Source: Rhynchopus euleeides (Eukaryota > Euglenozoa > Diplonemea > Diplonemida > Diplonemidae). From it: 64,000 nt of DNA. This document shows, one piece after another, positions 29,701-38,308 of the stretch. Both the position numbers and the translations under genes were made by a program. The DNA lies in contig OY723255.1 in NCBI GenBank assembly GCA_963210315.1, positions 1,054,001-1,118,000 of the forward strand, in the 5' to 3' direction. The notes below the pieces were generated by a model, which did not search any database, was not told where the DNA came from, and worked only from the letters and a program-made list of their open reading frames with translations. Positions within the stretch are counted from its first letter, which is position 1. Each line of letters begins with the position of its first letter.

Positions 29701-32700
29701 CCTCTCCGATAGTGCCGCTTACCCGGAAGTGCCGCTGCATTGACCCGTACGCTGCCCGCAGGGTGCGCAGGACTCGGCCGTCGAAGCCGAGCTCCGCAGC
29801 TAGACAGAAGGTCAGGTCAATCGGCACCGTGTCGAAGCATTTCTTAAAGTCTAGGGCGACACCGTACAGTGGCTGTCCTGTGAGGTGGGCCTCTTCGATC
29901 CGTGCTGCCAGGTGCCAGATGAGGTCCTCCGCGCCGTGGCCAGGTCTGCATCCGTGCAAGTCCTCAGGCGCAATGCTCTCCAGCCACTTCAGCGCAGGCT
30001 TCACTCGGATTGCTGCCCACACCCTGTACAGCACGGGAGTGATGCTGATGGGGCGCTGCGACAGCGGCTCACCTGAGCTGCCGGGCTTGGGAATGAGGCA
30101 AATCATGGCGTGCATCAGCTGCTCCGGCCATTCGCCCGATCTCTCGACCTCATTGAACACCTCCGCGAACAACTTGAGGAGGTCCCCTGGGAGTTGCCGC
30201 AGCTCGTGCACCCTCCAGCCGTGTAGGCCCGGCGAGGTGGATGTAGACATTTTAGCCAGCGCTGTCCCAACGTCTTCTGCCGTAATGGTCTTACACTCCA
30301 TCTCGGCCGGGTCAGGGAGGAAGTCGCTGTACCTCTGTCGGAAGGTGTCCCAGCGAGGCTCAGGCGTCGTCGCATACTTCCGGAAGTAGCCCCCCCACGC
30401 AGTATCGCTCCTCAGCAGTTCATCCGCCTCCTTGGGGCAGGCCGTGAAGGAGCCATCCTCGCGGCGCATGAAGGTGGTAGGGGCGCAGAAGCGGTCTGCG
30501 AGGTACGAGAACACTATCCCCGCCTCCTGCGTCCAGGCCTTCTGCATCCTCGCCTTCCACGTGCGGAGTCTTTCGTCGCGGAGCGCGTCGAACATGCCTC
30601 GCTGAGATCCCTCCAGGGCGACAAGGGCCATCTCCATCGTCTCGAGGTCCGGCAGTTGTGAGGTGGTGCCCGCCAGCGCCGCCTCCAGCCCCGGGGGAAG
30701 GCCCCCTCCCTTCAGCCGCTTCTTCGCAGCGTCCCAGGCGTGCTCTTCGTTGGGTGTGGGGGGGTATGGCGCAGACTCCAGCAGTCGGTGGCGGCCCTCC
30801 AGGATGAGGGTCCGGAGGTTCCCCAACAGCTTGTCCTTCGCCCGGGTGTTCTTGTCGCCCGCTCCTCGGGCGGAGGCGGGGCGGTGTTTGGTGGCCACCC
30901 TCGACTGCTGCATGTGGTAGCCCTCCGCCCTGCCCGTGTACGCCGCTTCCTGCCTTCCGAGTTGGCCCACGTGGACACGCTTCAGGAAGTTCTCGCTGCA
31001 GGCTGAGGCCCGGCGGAGGAGTTGCGCTCCTGTTGCACCCTTTTTCGTTTTCTCTGCGGTTAGCACATCCAGCAGCACCTCTCTGGCGGCAGCGCCCCCG
31101 AGCGTGGGCTTGCACTTAGGAAAGGGGGCGGGGAGGATGCAGATTTGCTTCGGTCGGCGGAAGGCGGCGAGGTCGAGGTCGACGAAGAGCGGGCAGTGCG
31201 TGGGGATGCCGTATTCGCCCTTTTCTGCCACCTCGACGGAGCGCAAGGCCGGCGCCGCGCAGGGGTTCAGCAGGCAGATGTCCAGTCTGGTGCCTTCCTT
31301 CGATGCCCAGCAGGTGTTCCGAACTTCCTGCTGTTTCAGCTCTGCGTATGAGACCGCCGCATCGGTCCAACCACCCACCCGGCACGCCTGGGATAGGACG
31401 GCACTGGTCTCCGGGTTGGTGTTGAGGTCCCCCAGCAGCAACACGGGCACCTGCCCCAGGCCGGCTGCGAGGTCCAGCGCCTCCTGCAGGAGGGTCTCCC
31501 GCTGCACTCGCACCTCCATCCCAGAGTGACCATAAACGCACAGGATGTGGAGCGCTGTCTTGCCGTTACTGGTTGCGAGCACCACGTGTACCAGGCGGGT
31601 ACTGTCATGCAGCTTCTTTTCCAGCTTGGTCTTCGGTTGCACCACTTGCGCTACCAGGCCCTCTTTTGCCATGACTGCCACTCCTCCGGGTCGGGTCTGC
31701 TCGTAGCCATTGGCCCCCTTGACTTTGGGCATGCCCTTACCCCAGTGCATGGACCAGCCGTGGGCCGCGAAGTAGCTGCTGAGCGTGCCCTTGCTGGGGT
31801 CCGGGACACGCGTTTCTTGCAGGGCCACAACGTCTGCCTTCAGGTCCGCCACATCACACAAGTGGGTTGACAGCGACGTGACGTTGGCTGACGCCACCCT
31901 GAGTACCCCAGGAGACGCTGGCCGCGGCGCGGGGCGTCGCGACGGCGGCCTGGGAGCAGGGCCGCGTATCGGGGAGATTGTGGTAGCGGCGGTTGCGGTT
32001 GGAGCTACAGGAGGAGGAGTGGGAGTCGCGGTGGGGAGTTTCCATCTGTTTGTCGTGGAGGCTGCTAACTCCCTGGCTAGCGTGAGGGGGATGCGCAGCA
32101 CGTCGTAGTGGAAGGGCCTCCACGTGAGGCATATCACTTTGTCGCCTGACCCGACGCGCCCCAGGTGCAGCCTATCCGTAGTGCCGAGGACCCACACCTG
32201 GGCCCCCAACACCTCAGCCGCTACCCTGAGTGTAGCCCCGTCCCCGTAGACCCCGCTCTGTGCCTGCGCCGCGATGTAGTCGTCGTAGGACGGGGGTGCC
32301 CGGGGGTCATCTATATCGGGCGCGTAGGTTGCTCGCCTCTCGGCGTCCTGTCCCAGGGCTTCGACTACAGCTGCTCTGAGAGAGGCCGCCGTCCATCCCG
32401 CACATTGCACCGCGAGGCCGGTGTATTGGCAGTTGCCGTCTTTTGCCACCGCCTCACGCACTGCCAGCAGTCGTTGCGCCATCTCTGCCAGCCATCGGTC
32501 GTCCTGCTCTACTGAGGAGGGGGAGTACTCCTGTCCCCCTCCTCCCCGGAGCCCCCGGGGTTCTCCTGCCCCAGGGGCGTGGCTTCTATGCACTCTCGCT
32601 CTATCTAAAGGCCCCGCAGAGGTTACTCCTGTCCCTGCGGGTTTTGGTTCTCTATGGGGGGGTTGTGGGGAGGGTTCGCCGGCGGCGAGAGGGTGCTGCG

Positions 32701-32800
32701 CCACGGGCGCTCCCCCTATCCCCTGGTCGGCGCCCCCGCCGGGGGAACCGGAAGCCTTAGGGTGTAGGCCGGGTCCCCCCTTGAGGGGGCGCCTCACCCC
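26738..32800 (-). CDS. Retrotransposon ORF2: OTU-endonuclease-RT-RNase H-Cys/His polyprotein
   Basis: About 2019 codons. An OTU-like cysteine protease lies at residues 115-232 (Asp-Gly-Asn-Cys with Cys123, His230 in FHYD). An AP-type endonuclease follows at 299-545 (Asn305, Glu328, GDLN at 456-459, Asp507, His534). The reverse transcriptase spans about 840-1130 (Asp983 in ALDFKKCFDTV, GIMQGCPIS, FVDD at 1073-1076). Next come a C-x2-C...H-x4-C knuckle at 1411-1429 and an RNase H at 1625-1760 (Asp1629, Glu1672, Asp1699, Asp1752). Two identical-spacing Cys/His modules occupy 1927-1984. There is no ATG near the start: the frame is continuous with ORF1 across one UAG (32801-32803). The first ATG is at codon 106, just before the OTU domain. 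It makes the nick, copies the RNA and degrades the RNA strand; the OTU may cut ubiquitin chains or process the polyprotein. Confidence 0.85.
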   Translation of the reverse strand, partial: GVRRPLKGGPGLHPKASGSPGGGADQGIGGAPVAQHPLAAGEPSPQPPHREPKPAGTGVTSAGPLDRARVHRSHAPGAGEPRGLRGGGGQEYSPSSVEQDDRWLAEMAQRLLAVREAVAKDGNCQYTGLAVQCAGWTAASLRAAVVEALGQDAERRATYAPDIDDPRAPPSYDDYIAAQAQSGVYGDGATLRVAAEVLGAQVWVLGTTDRLHLGRVGSGDKVICLTWRPFHYDVLRIPLTLARELAASTTNRWKLPTATPTPPPVAPTATAATTISPIRGPAPRPPSRRPAPRPASPGVLRVASANVTSLSTHLCDVADLKADVVALQETRVPDPSKGTLSSYFAAHGWSMHWGKGMPKVKGANGYEQTRPGGVAVMAKEGLVAQVVQPKTKLEKKLHDSTRLVHVVLATSNGKTALHILCVYGHSGMEVRVQRETLLQEALDLAAGLGQVPVLLLGDLNTNPETSAVLSQACRVGGWTDAAVSYAELKQQEVRNTCWASKEGTRLDICLLNPCAAPALRSVEVAEKGEYGIPTHCPLFVDLDLAAFRRPKQICILPAPFPKCKPTLGGAAAREVLLDVLTAEKTKKGATGAQLLRRASACSENFLKRVHVGQLGRQEAAYTGRAEGYHMQQSRVATKHRPASARGAGDKNTRAKDKLLGNLRTLILEGRHRLLESAPYPPTPNEEHAWDAAKKRLKGGGLPPGLEAALAGTTSQLPDLETMEMALVALEGSQRGMFDALRDERLRTWKARMQKAWTQEAGIVFSYLADRFCAPTTFMRREDGSFTACPKEADELLRSDTAWGGYFRKYATTPEPRWDTFRQRYSDFLPDPAEMECKTITAEDVGTALAKMSTSTSPGLHGWRVHELRQLPGDLLKLFAEVFNEVERSGEWPEQLMHAMICLIPKPGSSGEPLSQRPISITPVLYRVWAAIRVKPALKWLESIAPEDLHGCRPGHGAEDLIWHLAARIEEAHLTGQPLYGVALDFKKCFDTVPIDLTFCLAAELGFDGRVLRTLRAAYGSMQRHFRVSGTIGEGFLPTNGIMQGCPISVVLINVLVGVWMRMAEHRQGTRALSFVDDVYAVTPSPGTLQAVVDDSADFSHDTGMVICAEVKSHVFSTSPEPLTPIVYRTRDGTATPLRQRDSFDCLGAMLHARPLEGPEVPKSERVARRKEGAEQNLRRTSALPLPVQWKGQAAAMTAGSRLYYDALVTRWEDADIRRWRGLFVAALWSGPPRRAREAVLDVLHHAHRVDPAVAPRYRQITTWAMQVKKWGRCRVLSETAWDSRVRLTGTGPFALFRAALRWIGWSWSTATTLSYTDEAGRSIVFDPTAATTSGWGIFAHDLRQALRTQVAKALAGRRDDFAGAQHGIDGQATRCVLEGEGAAVTGYQRGLLRSVIAGAVPVRGRTGQGGICRYCNAGTPETVMHLWWECSAWDPIRQNHPITAVDRSTWPPCLALCGVAPAFRHGIPEDRQPLPLSFARRVDIVAQLHRYFIAILSARQEKDGLLDRSARHHRTLHYPWGWCTPNPEQACIPVRAPSTVKQTWGKRPPELWVALCDWLRGLKWGPQGGEHTVTLMELAVDFELSTGLTLPEVETRRIRPHTPDPPERGPREARPRIPEGASPGLTLYFDGGARDNGTPFALAGAGAVLYRDGLKVSEEILPLLNVRSNNIAEYEGVRAGLRLLRRGDPPPEGNVTVRGDSQVVLRHLKGEAVCRDKSLRPLFLSTARLAADLGPRITLTYEHVKRELNVDADALSNAAMDEAERQGETSQEQLRQDFAAFQKSILGKAHSLRQLCEVVRKTSKQPWHCGHTASSTVLTAIGGTVAGGLSRRAQLSPATESVMRSLQAHTAGPGLNQRDTAFHSRGMAWAATFAPQPHYPEGWQQAAQQWTASSRQANARTGRSWERRGAAPRTAPPGARRNAKMLTCALHWKPRCVDCRRRRLSEEDCCRDHHGKNDGLQVTMEFCKTHRMGRCGDCHSSAKSLTHCCGTHHAGYASRPPRSGTELAPHSNPSGASAVT

Positions 32801-35272
32801 CTAGTAGGGGGTGTAGCGCTTAGCCCCCCTCCACAGTAGGGGTGCCTTGCCGTTCTTGCCCGCGCCCTTTCCCGCCACTCGGGGTGTGTCGGTGACGTCC
32901 TGATCAGCTGCCGCGTCCCCTTGTCCGGCCTCGGCCCCTTTGTTCCCGGGCGCGGGTTGCTGAGGGGGGGGTAGCTGCTCGGACGCCGGGGGCTGCCCTT
33001 CGCCTCCGCATCCAGGGTCAGGCTGCTGCTGCTGCGGTGCGGGCACGGGTGTATCCCCGGGCGCAGGGGCGGCTGCGGGCGCTGCGGAGGTGGCGGTGGT
33101 GGTGTTGTTGTTGCTATCAGACGCGGGGGGTTCGAGGTCAGCGTTGGCTGTGGGGGCAGGTTGGTCAGCCCCTGCCGGTGGTGGCGCGATTGCCGTTTTG
33201 GTCTGGGCCGGCTCCGCTGTTGCCGCCACTGGGGGGGGTGGCGCCGTTGTTGCTGTTGTTGTTGCTGCCGTTGCCGTAGCATGGCGCAGCGCCTCCCTCA
33301 CCTGCACATCCTCGCGGATGACCTCTTGCAGGGTCGCCGAGGCCCTCTCCCGTTCCCTGGAGTTGTCCCTGCCCTCGCGGTTGCGGGCCCGCCGCGGGGA
33401 GCGGCACCGGCTCCTGCGCTGCTCACCTGGCCTCCCCCGGGCGGGCTGGGCATGGTAGTGGTGGTGGAGCTCGGCGAGGTGCGCCCTCGTCTCCTCCGCG
33501 ACTGCCCGCTGTGATTCAGCGAGCTCGGCGCGCATCCCCTCCAGCTGCCGCCGCCCGTCTGCCACCATTGCCTGCTGGGCGTCATTGCCCACGCGCTGCC
33601 TGCCCAGCTCCTCCCGGAGCTCGCCCAGCTGCTGCTCGCTCGCAGCCCGCAGGCCGTCCGCAGTCGCCTGCGCTGTCGCCTGCACGTCGGCGAGGGCGGC
33701 TGTCAGGCGCGCGTCCGCCTGGGCTTGGCTGAGGCGCCCCTCCTCGGCGACGGCGGCCAACCGCGACAGCAGCTCCACCCCTTGCTGTTGCTGCTCACCT
33801 AGCGCGGCCGTGATGCGGGCGACCTCCGCCTGTCCCGCGCTGCTCACCCGCTTCTGTTCGTCCTTGAAGGACTTGAACTCCTTGCGGAGGCCGCTCATGC
33901 CCGTCTGCAGGGACTTCGCCTGGAGCTGGGGCAGTGCCTGCTGCGCCTCCCCCACGCTCCCCTGCAGCCCCAGCATCGCTTCCCGGGCCCCCTGCACCTC
34001 CGCGAGCAGGGCGTGGCGGTGCTCCTCGCTCTGGTCGTGGCGGGTGGTGTGCTGCTGCAGCTGCTCCCGCACTGCCCGAAGGCTCGCCTCCAGCGTCGCC
34101 GCCCTCCCGCCGAGGGCCTCACCCCTGCGGCGCTCTTCCCCGAGGCCGCTCTCCGCGTCCTTGCGCAGGCCAACAAGCAGGCCGCGCAGCTCCCCGTGCA
34201 CTCGGGCGTGCTCCACGCCCTGCCCCTCCAGCTGCGCCTTCAGCTCGCGCACAGCCTTCGGTGTGCCAGGCTGGGGGGGAGTCGCGGCGGGACGCTCCTG
34301 GAGGTCGTCCAGCTGGCGCTGCTGGGCTGCCAGGCGCTGCAGGAGCTCATCCTGCCGGGCCTGCTGCTCCCCGAGCTGCTGCTGGAGTCGCCGTACCTCG
34401 GCGCGCTCCCCCTGCGCGGCTGCCTTCTGCTCCCCAAGCTCCTGTTGAAGTCGCCGCACTTCGGCGCGCTCCCCTTGCGTGGCCGCCTGCTGGTGGCCTT
34501 GTTGTGTAGCGAGTTGTTGCTCAAGGCGCTGTCGCTGCTGGTCCTGCTGCCTCTGCTGCTCCTTGAGCAGATCGTGCAGGCGCTGCACCTCCTGCTGCAG
34601 CGCGGGTACGCCGTCCTGCGTGGCGCCGGCGCCAGGGTCGGCTGCGGTGGCGGCGGCGGTGGTTGCGGCGGGGTCGTGGCCGAGGGCCACGAGGCGGCGG
34701 CCCAGACGCTCCAGGTCCTTCTGGAGCCGCTCCACACGCTGGCGGGCCTGCTGCGCGTGCTGCTGCGCGGCCGCCGCGGCGCCACCCCCGCGTCCGGTCT
34801 TCCCCAGGTGCGTCCTGGACTTGGCGGCCCGGCCCGCCTTCGCCGCCGCCTCGCGCTCTTCCCGCACTCTGGCCTGGAGGCCATCGTACCGCCTCTTGAG
34901 GCGGTCCAGCTCCTCTCCCTTCTTCCGCTCCTCCGCCTGCCGCCGCTTCTCCTCCTCCAGCAACGCCGTGTCCGTGAGAGCCACGGCCTTGCCGTTCACC
35001 TGCACCGACCATGTGGGGGGGGTGCCAGAGGGGGGGGGGCTGTCCGCGATGATGACGGCTACGCCGTCCTTCGGCTCCTCGACATGCGCCTCCCACTGGA
35101 GGTGGCGGAGGATGGCGCGGACATGCGCCGCGCGGTACAGGGGGGGGAGGGGCCCGAGGGTGTATTCCCGGGGTTCGTTGAAAACGAGGGGGGGCAGGGG
35201 GGCGGCCTGTTGGCCACCGGCCTGGGGGCCGGTGTTACCGGAGGAGACCCCGTGGAGGTCGGCCTGTGACAT
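32801..35272 (-). CDS. Retrotransposon ORF1: coiled-coil gag-like protein
   Basis: 823 codons from ATG at 35272, only 26 bases from the element's 5' end; the frame also runs upstream into host (CA)n, which I exclude. Residues 1-100 form a small Pro-rich domain. About 105-610 are Gln/Glu/Ala/Arg-rich with heptads, hence a long coiled coil, including a near-repeated QGERAEVRRLQQ unit. 615-645 is Ser/Arg-rich and basic, fit to bind RNA. The rest is Ala/Pro/Thr-rich with Gln runs. Likely the nucleic-acid-binding, multimerising partner of ORF2. No CCHC knuckle is present. It ends at UAG directly followed in frame by ORF2. Confidence 0.8.
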   Translation of the reverse strand: MSQADLHGVSSGNTGPQAGGQQAAPLPPLVFNEPREYTLGPLPPLYRAAHVRAILRHLQWEAHVEEPKDGVAVIIADSPPPSGTPPTWSVQVNGKAVALTDTALLEEEKRRQAEERKKGEELDRLKRRYDGLQARVREEREAAAKAGRAAKSRTHLGKTGRGGGAAAAAQQHAQQARQRVERLQKDLERLGRRLVALGHDPAATTAAATAADPGAGATQDGVPALQQEVQRLHDLLKEQQRQQDQQRQRLEQQLATQQGHQQAATQGERAEVRRLQQELGEQKAAAQGERAEVRRLQQQLGEQQARQDELLQRLAAQQRQLDDLQERPAATPPQPGTPKAVRELKAQLEGQGVEHARVHGELRGLLVGLRKDAESGLGEERRRGEALGGRAATLEASLRAVREQLQQHTTRHDQSEEHRHALLAEVQGAREAMLGLQGSVGEAQQALPQLQAKSLQTGMSGLRKEFKSFKDEQKRVSSAGQAEVARITAALGEQQQQGVELLSRLAAVAEEGRLSQAQADARLTAALADVQATAQATADGLRAASEQQLGELREELGRQRVGNDAQQAMVADGRRQLEGMRAELAESQRAVAEETRAHLAELHHHYHAQPARGRPGEQRRSRCRSPRRARNREGRDNSRERERASATLQEVIREDVQVREALRHATATAATTTATTAPPPPVAATAEPAQTKTAIAPPPAGADQPAPTANADLEPPASDSNNNTTTATSAAPAAAPAPGDTPVPAPQQQQPDPGCGGEGQPPASEQLPPPQQPAPGNKGAEAGQGDAAADQDVTDTPRVAGKGAGKNGKAPLLWRGAKRYTPY

Positions 35273-35298
35273 CCTGCCCGTGTATCCCTCTCTCCTCC

Positions 35299-36066
35299 TG
35301 TGTGTGTGTGTGTGAGGGTGTTGATGTCCCACACACGGATGGTCTTGTCAAATGACCCGCTGAAGATCCTCGTGCCCGACACAGCAATGCTGTCAACAGC
35401 CTTGCTGTGACCCTCCAGCACTGTGGCGCTCGGTGTGCCCTTCAAGTCCCACACACGCAGTTTGCCTTTGAAGTCTCCGGAAACCAGACGTCCGCATTGT
35501 GTCCACGCTGTACTGGAGACTTCGCTGGTGTGGTCCAGCAGGCACACCTCCGCACAGGTTGATATCAGCCACACGCAGATGGTGCCGTCAGAAGAGCCCG
35601 TCGCCAACCACGTCCCGCAGACTGAGAACGCAGCGCGACGAATGACGCTGGCACCGTGTGTTAAGTCCGCCACCACATCAGCGGTGCTGGAGTCGAACAC
35701 AGTGATGTGTCCTTCGAAGTAACCCACAGCACACAGCTTCCCACACCTCGACAGTGTGATGGACCTGATTGCTTCGTGCACAGATGAGTAGACAGCGGGA
35801 GCCTTGACTGTGGGCCAGCGTGGGACGAGCTTGACAGCACCCCCGTCCTCCAGACCCGTGTCGGCAACACGCTCTTCATCGTCCAGCTCCTCCTCACACC
35901 CTTCGATGTGTGCTGCCACGCATGCAGCCTCACGGGATGCGTTGTTGATGGAACCCGGGAACATCTCCTCCAGCGCATCCGCCTTCAGCCCGACCACGGT
36001 CCCGCCTTCCGGAACTCCGACGACACAGCTGTCCCCGCTCCCGGCATGACGGACAGATACTTCCAT
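35299..36066 (-). pseudogene. 5' half of the WD40 gene split by the retrotransposon
   Basis: ATG at 36066 (MEVSVRH). Ubiquitin-like domain and blades 1-4 are intact up to INTLTHTHT, where the retrotransposon begins. The frame continues into the element to a stop at about 35059, so a truncated fusion could be made. The 3' half is 8.6 kb away at 26305-26677. Confidence 0.85.
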
Positions 36067-36179
36067 ACTTGTGTTTTTGCTTCCCCTTGCACGCGGAAAT
36101 AAACTGCAAAGCCTTCCTGGAGTGTGTCAGGGGTGGGGCTGGCGGCAGGTAGTGAGGCAACAACAGCAAGACACCGAGG

Positions 36180-36570
36180 CAACAGGATGGGGTGGGGCGG
36201 GTGTCGTCCTGCCTACTCTCCATTTGGCCAGCAAGGCGAAACGTACGGGGGGGAGAGCACGCAGCCAGGGGAAGCGACATCAGCGGCCTGATGAAGGGCG
36301 CGTGGCGGCCGATGCACTCCCCCCTCCATCCTGACCCGAAGGCAAGAGGCCAGACGGGCTCCAACATGCCCAACGGCAGCATGCCAATCACAACCCCTAC
36401 CCACACCCTCGACCTCCCTGCATGCACAGAAGCTGCTCCCCCTAGCTGCCGTGGGAAGGAGACCAGACCACCACCCCACCCCACCCCCCCTCAGAACCCC
36501 AAAAGGAACAGCCCGCCCACACGGGGAACCACTCGGTGCCAGCTGACCCCCCCCCCCCCACACACCATCC
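36180..36570. repeat. Intergenic repeat (copy of 22.14-22.56 and 37.86-38.25 kb)
   Basis: Nearly identical to the segment at 37862-38250, and differing from that at 22140 by small indels. It lies directly upstream of the WD40 gene and ends in a C run. Confidence 0.8.
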
Positions 36571-36628
36571 CATTCAGCGGCCCCCTCCAGCACACAAGAG
36601 AGGGAATCAGGCTTCCAAGACACTGCAC

Positions 36629-37750
36629 TCAGGGTGAAACGGAAGACACAGCACACACAGAGACATAAGTGTGGCTTGTTGGTGTGAAGAACCACCTCCC
36701 GCAGAGGCTGAGTGCAACGCCAGCACCCTGAGAGGGCACCTTCCCCAGACACTCACCTGTGCTGAGGCGGTACAGTGTGGTGGTGCCAGAGATGGACATG
36801 GCAACAACATCACCTGCCTGTGACACACAGACTGAATGAGGAGCGGCGTCGAGTCGCACAGTACGCAGGCAGTTCAGAGTGGCTGTACACCACACCTTGA
36901 GTTTGTCATCCCAAGAGCACGAAACCAAGTGCCGCTCGTCCTCCGTCAGGTCGAGACTGGTGACCCTGGCACTGTGCTCATCCAGGGTGTGTGTGTGTGT
37001 GAGGGTGTTGATGTCCCACACACGGATGCTCTTGTCATTCGACCCGCTGAAGATCCTCGTGCGCGACACTGCAATGCTCCGAACAGGGTTGCTGTGCACT
37101 GTGGCGCTCGGTGTGCCCTTCAAGTCCCATACCCGCAGCTTGCCCAGGGAGTCACCGGACACGAAACGTCCGCAGTGTGTCCACTCTGCACAGTAGAGGA
37201 ACTTGTTGTCATGGTCCAGCATGTGCACCTGCTCCCAGGTTGATGTGAGCCACACACAAACAGTACCGCCATAACTGCACGTCGCCAACCACGTCCCACA
37301 GGCTGAGAAAGCAGTGCGCCAAATTTCCTTGTTGCCGTGTGTGAGGTCCGCCACCACAGCAGCGGTGGTGGTGCTGAACACAGTGACGTGTCCGTCAACG
37401 TAACGCACTGCACACAGCTTCCCACACCTCGACAGTGTGATGCGGGAAATTCTGCTGCTATCGTGAAGTGAGTAGACAGCGGGGGCCTTGACTGTGGGCC
37501 AGCGTGGGACGAGCTTGACAGCACCCCCGTCCTCCAGACCCGTGTCGGCAACACGCTCTTCATCGTCCAGCTCCTCCTCACACCCTTCGATGTGTGCTGC
37601 CACGCATGCAGCCTCACGGGATGCGTTGTTGACGGAACCCGGGAACATCTCCTGCAGCGCATCCGCCTTCAGCCCGACCACGGTCCCGCCTTCCGGAACT
37701 CCGACGACACAGCTGTCCCCGCTCCCGGCATGACGAACAGATACTTCCAT
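36629..37750 (-). CDS. Ubiquitin-like/WD40 protein, copy 4 (tandem duplicate a)
   Basis: 373 codons from ATG at 37750. Family layout with seven blades, a THTHTHTLDEH run and a VSSVSP end. It is nearly identical to the next copy, 1.68 kb away. Against that copy it has lost 18 bases in the strand between blades 3 and 4 (TVHSNPVRS in place of TVLEGPAGYSNPVRS) and differs at a few residues (VRYVDG for VGYVDG, HTYVSV for HTSVSV). Blade 4 may be affected. The long frame upstream of the ATG lies in the intergenic repeat and is not conserved. Confidence 0.75.
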   Translation of the reverse strand: MEVSVRHAGSGDSCVVGVPEGGTVVGLKADALQEMFPGSVNNASREAACVAAHIEGCEEELDDEERVADTGLEDGGAVKLVPRWPTVKAPAVYSLHDSSRISRITLSRCGKLCAVRYVDGHVTVFSTTTAAVVADLTHGNKEIWRTAFSACGTWLATCSYGGTVCVWLTSTWEQVHMLDHDNKFLYCAEWTHCGRFVSGDSLGKLRVWDLKGTPSATVHSNPVRSIAVSRTRIFSGSNDKSIRVWDINTLTHTHTLDEHSARVTSLDLTEDERHLVSCSWDDKLKVWCTATLNCLRTVRLDAAPHSVCVSQAGDVVAMSISGTTTLYRLSTGECLGKVPSQGAGVALSLCGRWFFTPTSHTYVSVCAVSSVSP

Positions 37751-37861
37751 GCTTGTGTCTTTGCTTCCCCTTGCACGCGGAAACAAACTGCAAAGCCTTC
37801 CTGGAGTGTGTCTAGGGTGTAGCTGGTGGCAGGTGTGATGAGGCAGCAGCAACACAACAGC

Positions 37862-38250
37862 AACAGGAGGGGTGGGGCGGGTGTCGTCCTGCCTACTCTC
37901 CATTTGGCCAGCAAGGCGAAACGTACGGGGGGGAGAGCACGCAGCCAGGGGAAGCGACATCAGCGGCCTGATGAAGGGCGCGTGGCGGCCGATGCACTCC
38001 CCCCTCCATCCTGACCCGAAGGCAAGAGGCCAGACGGGCTCCAACATGCCCAACGGCAGCATGCCAATCACAACCCCCACCCACACCCTCGACCTCCCTG
38101 CATGCACAGAAGCTGCTCCCCCTAGCTGCCGTGGGAAGGAGACCAGACCACCACCCCACCCCACCCCCCCTCAGAACCCCAAAAGGAACAGCCCGCCCAC
38201 ACGGGGAACCACTCGGTGCCAGCTGACCCCCCCCTCCCCACACACCATCC
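37862..38250. repeat. Intergenic repeat (copy of 36.18-36.57 kb)
   Basis: Part of the 1.68-kb tandem duplication that includes the WD40 gene. Confidence 0.8.
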
Positions 38251-38308
38251 CATTCAGCGGCCCCCTCCAGCACACAAGAGAGGGAATCAGGCTTCCAAGA
38301 CACTGCAC

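Larger units (their letters stand above)
26678..35298 (-). mobile_element. Complete non-LTR retrotransposon with OTU protease, inserted in (CA)n
   Basis: 8.6 kb on the minus strand. The 5' end begins with GGAGGAGAGAGGGATAC immediately after (CA)8 of the host gene. The 3' end lies about 60 bases after the ORF2 stop and runs into (CA)n followed by CCCTGGATGA of the same host gene. There is no poly(A). It carries ORF1 (coiled coil) and ORF2 (OTU-EN-RT-RNase H-Cys/His). AC-repeat targeting is known for Mino, an R1-clade element. The Ingi clade of trypanosomes has the EN-RT-RNase H-zinc finger order. Clade here is unassigned. Both ORFs are open, so this copy may be active. Confidence 0.85.

Noticed and set aside
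29469..30389. 306-codon plus-strand frame opposite the reverse transcriptase
   Set aside because: It lies antisense to conserved RT motifs and shows no domain of its own.
33511..35315. Long plus-strand frames opposite ORF1 (for example 34013-35269)
   Set aside because: They are shadows of a GC-rich, Gln/Ala-rich coiled-coil gene; composition is Leu/Arg/Cys-rich without any motif.
35273..35332. Longer ORF1 start inside the host (CA)n
   Set aside because: These 20 codons are host WD40 sequence and the first 26 bases of the element; the Met at 35272 is the first within the element.
37751..38164. N-terminal extension of the WD40 copy at 36629-37750
   Set aside because: The extension is translated intergenic repeat, absent from paralogues, which all begin MEVSVRH or similar.
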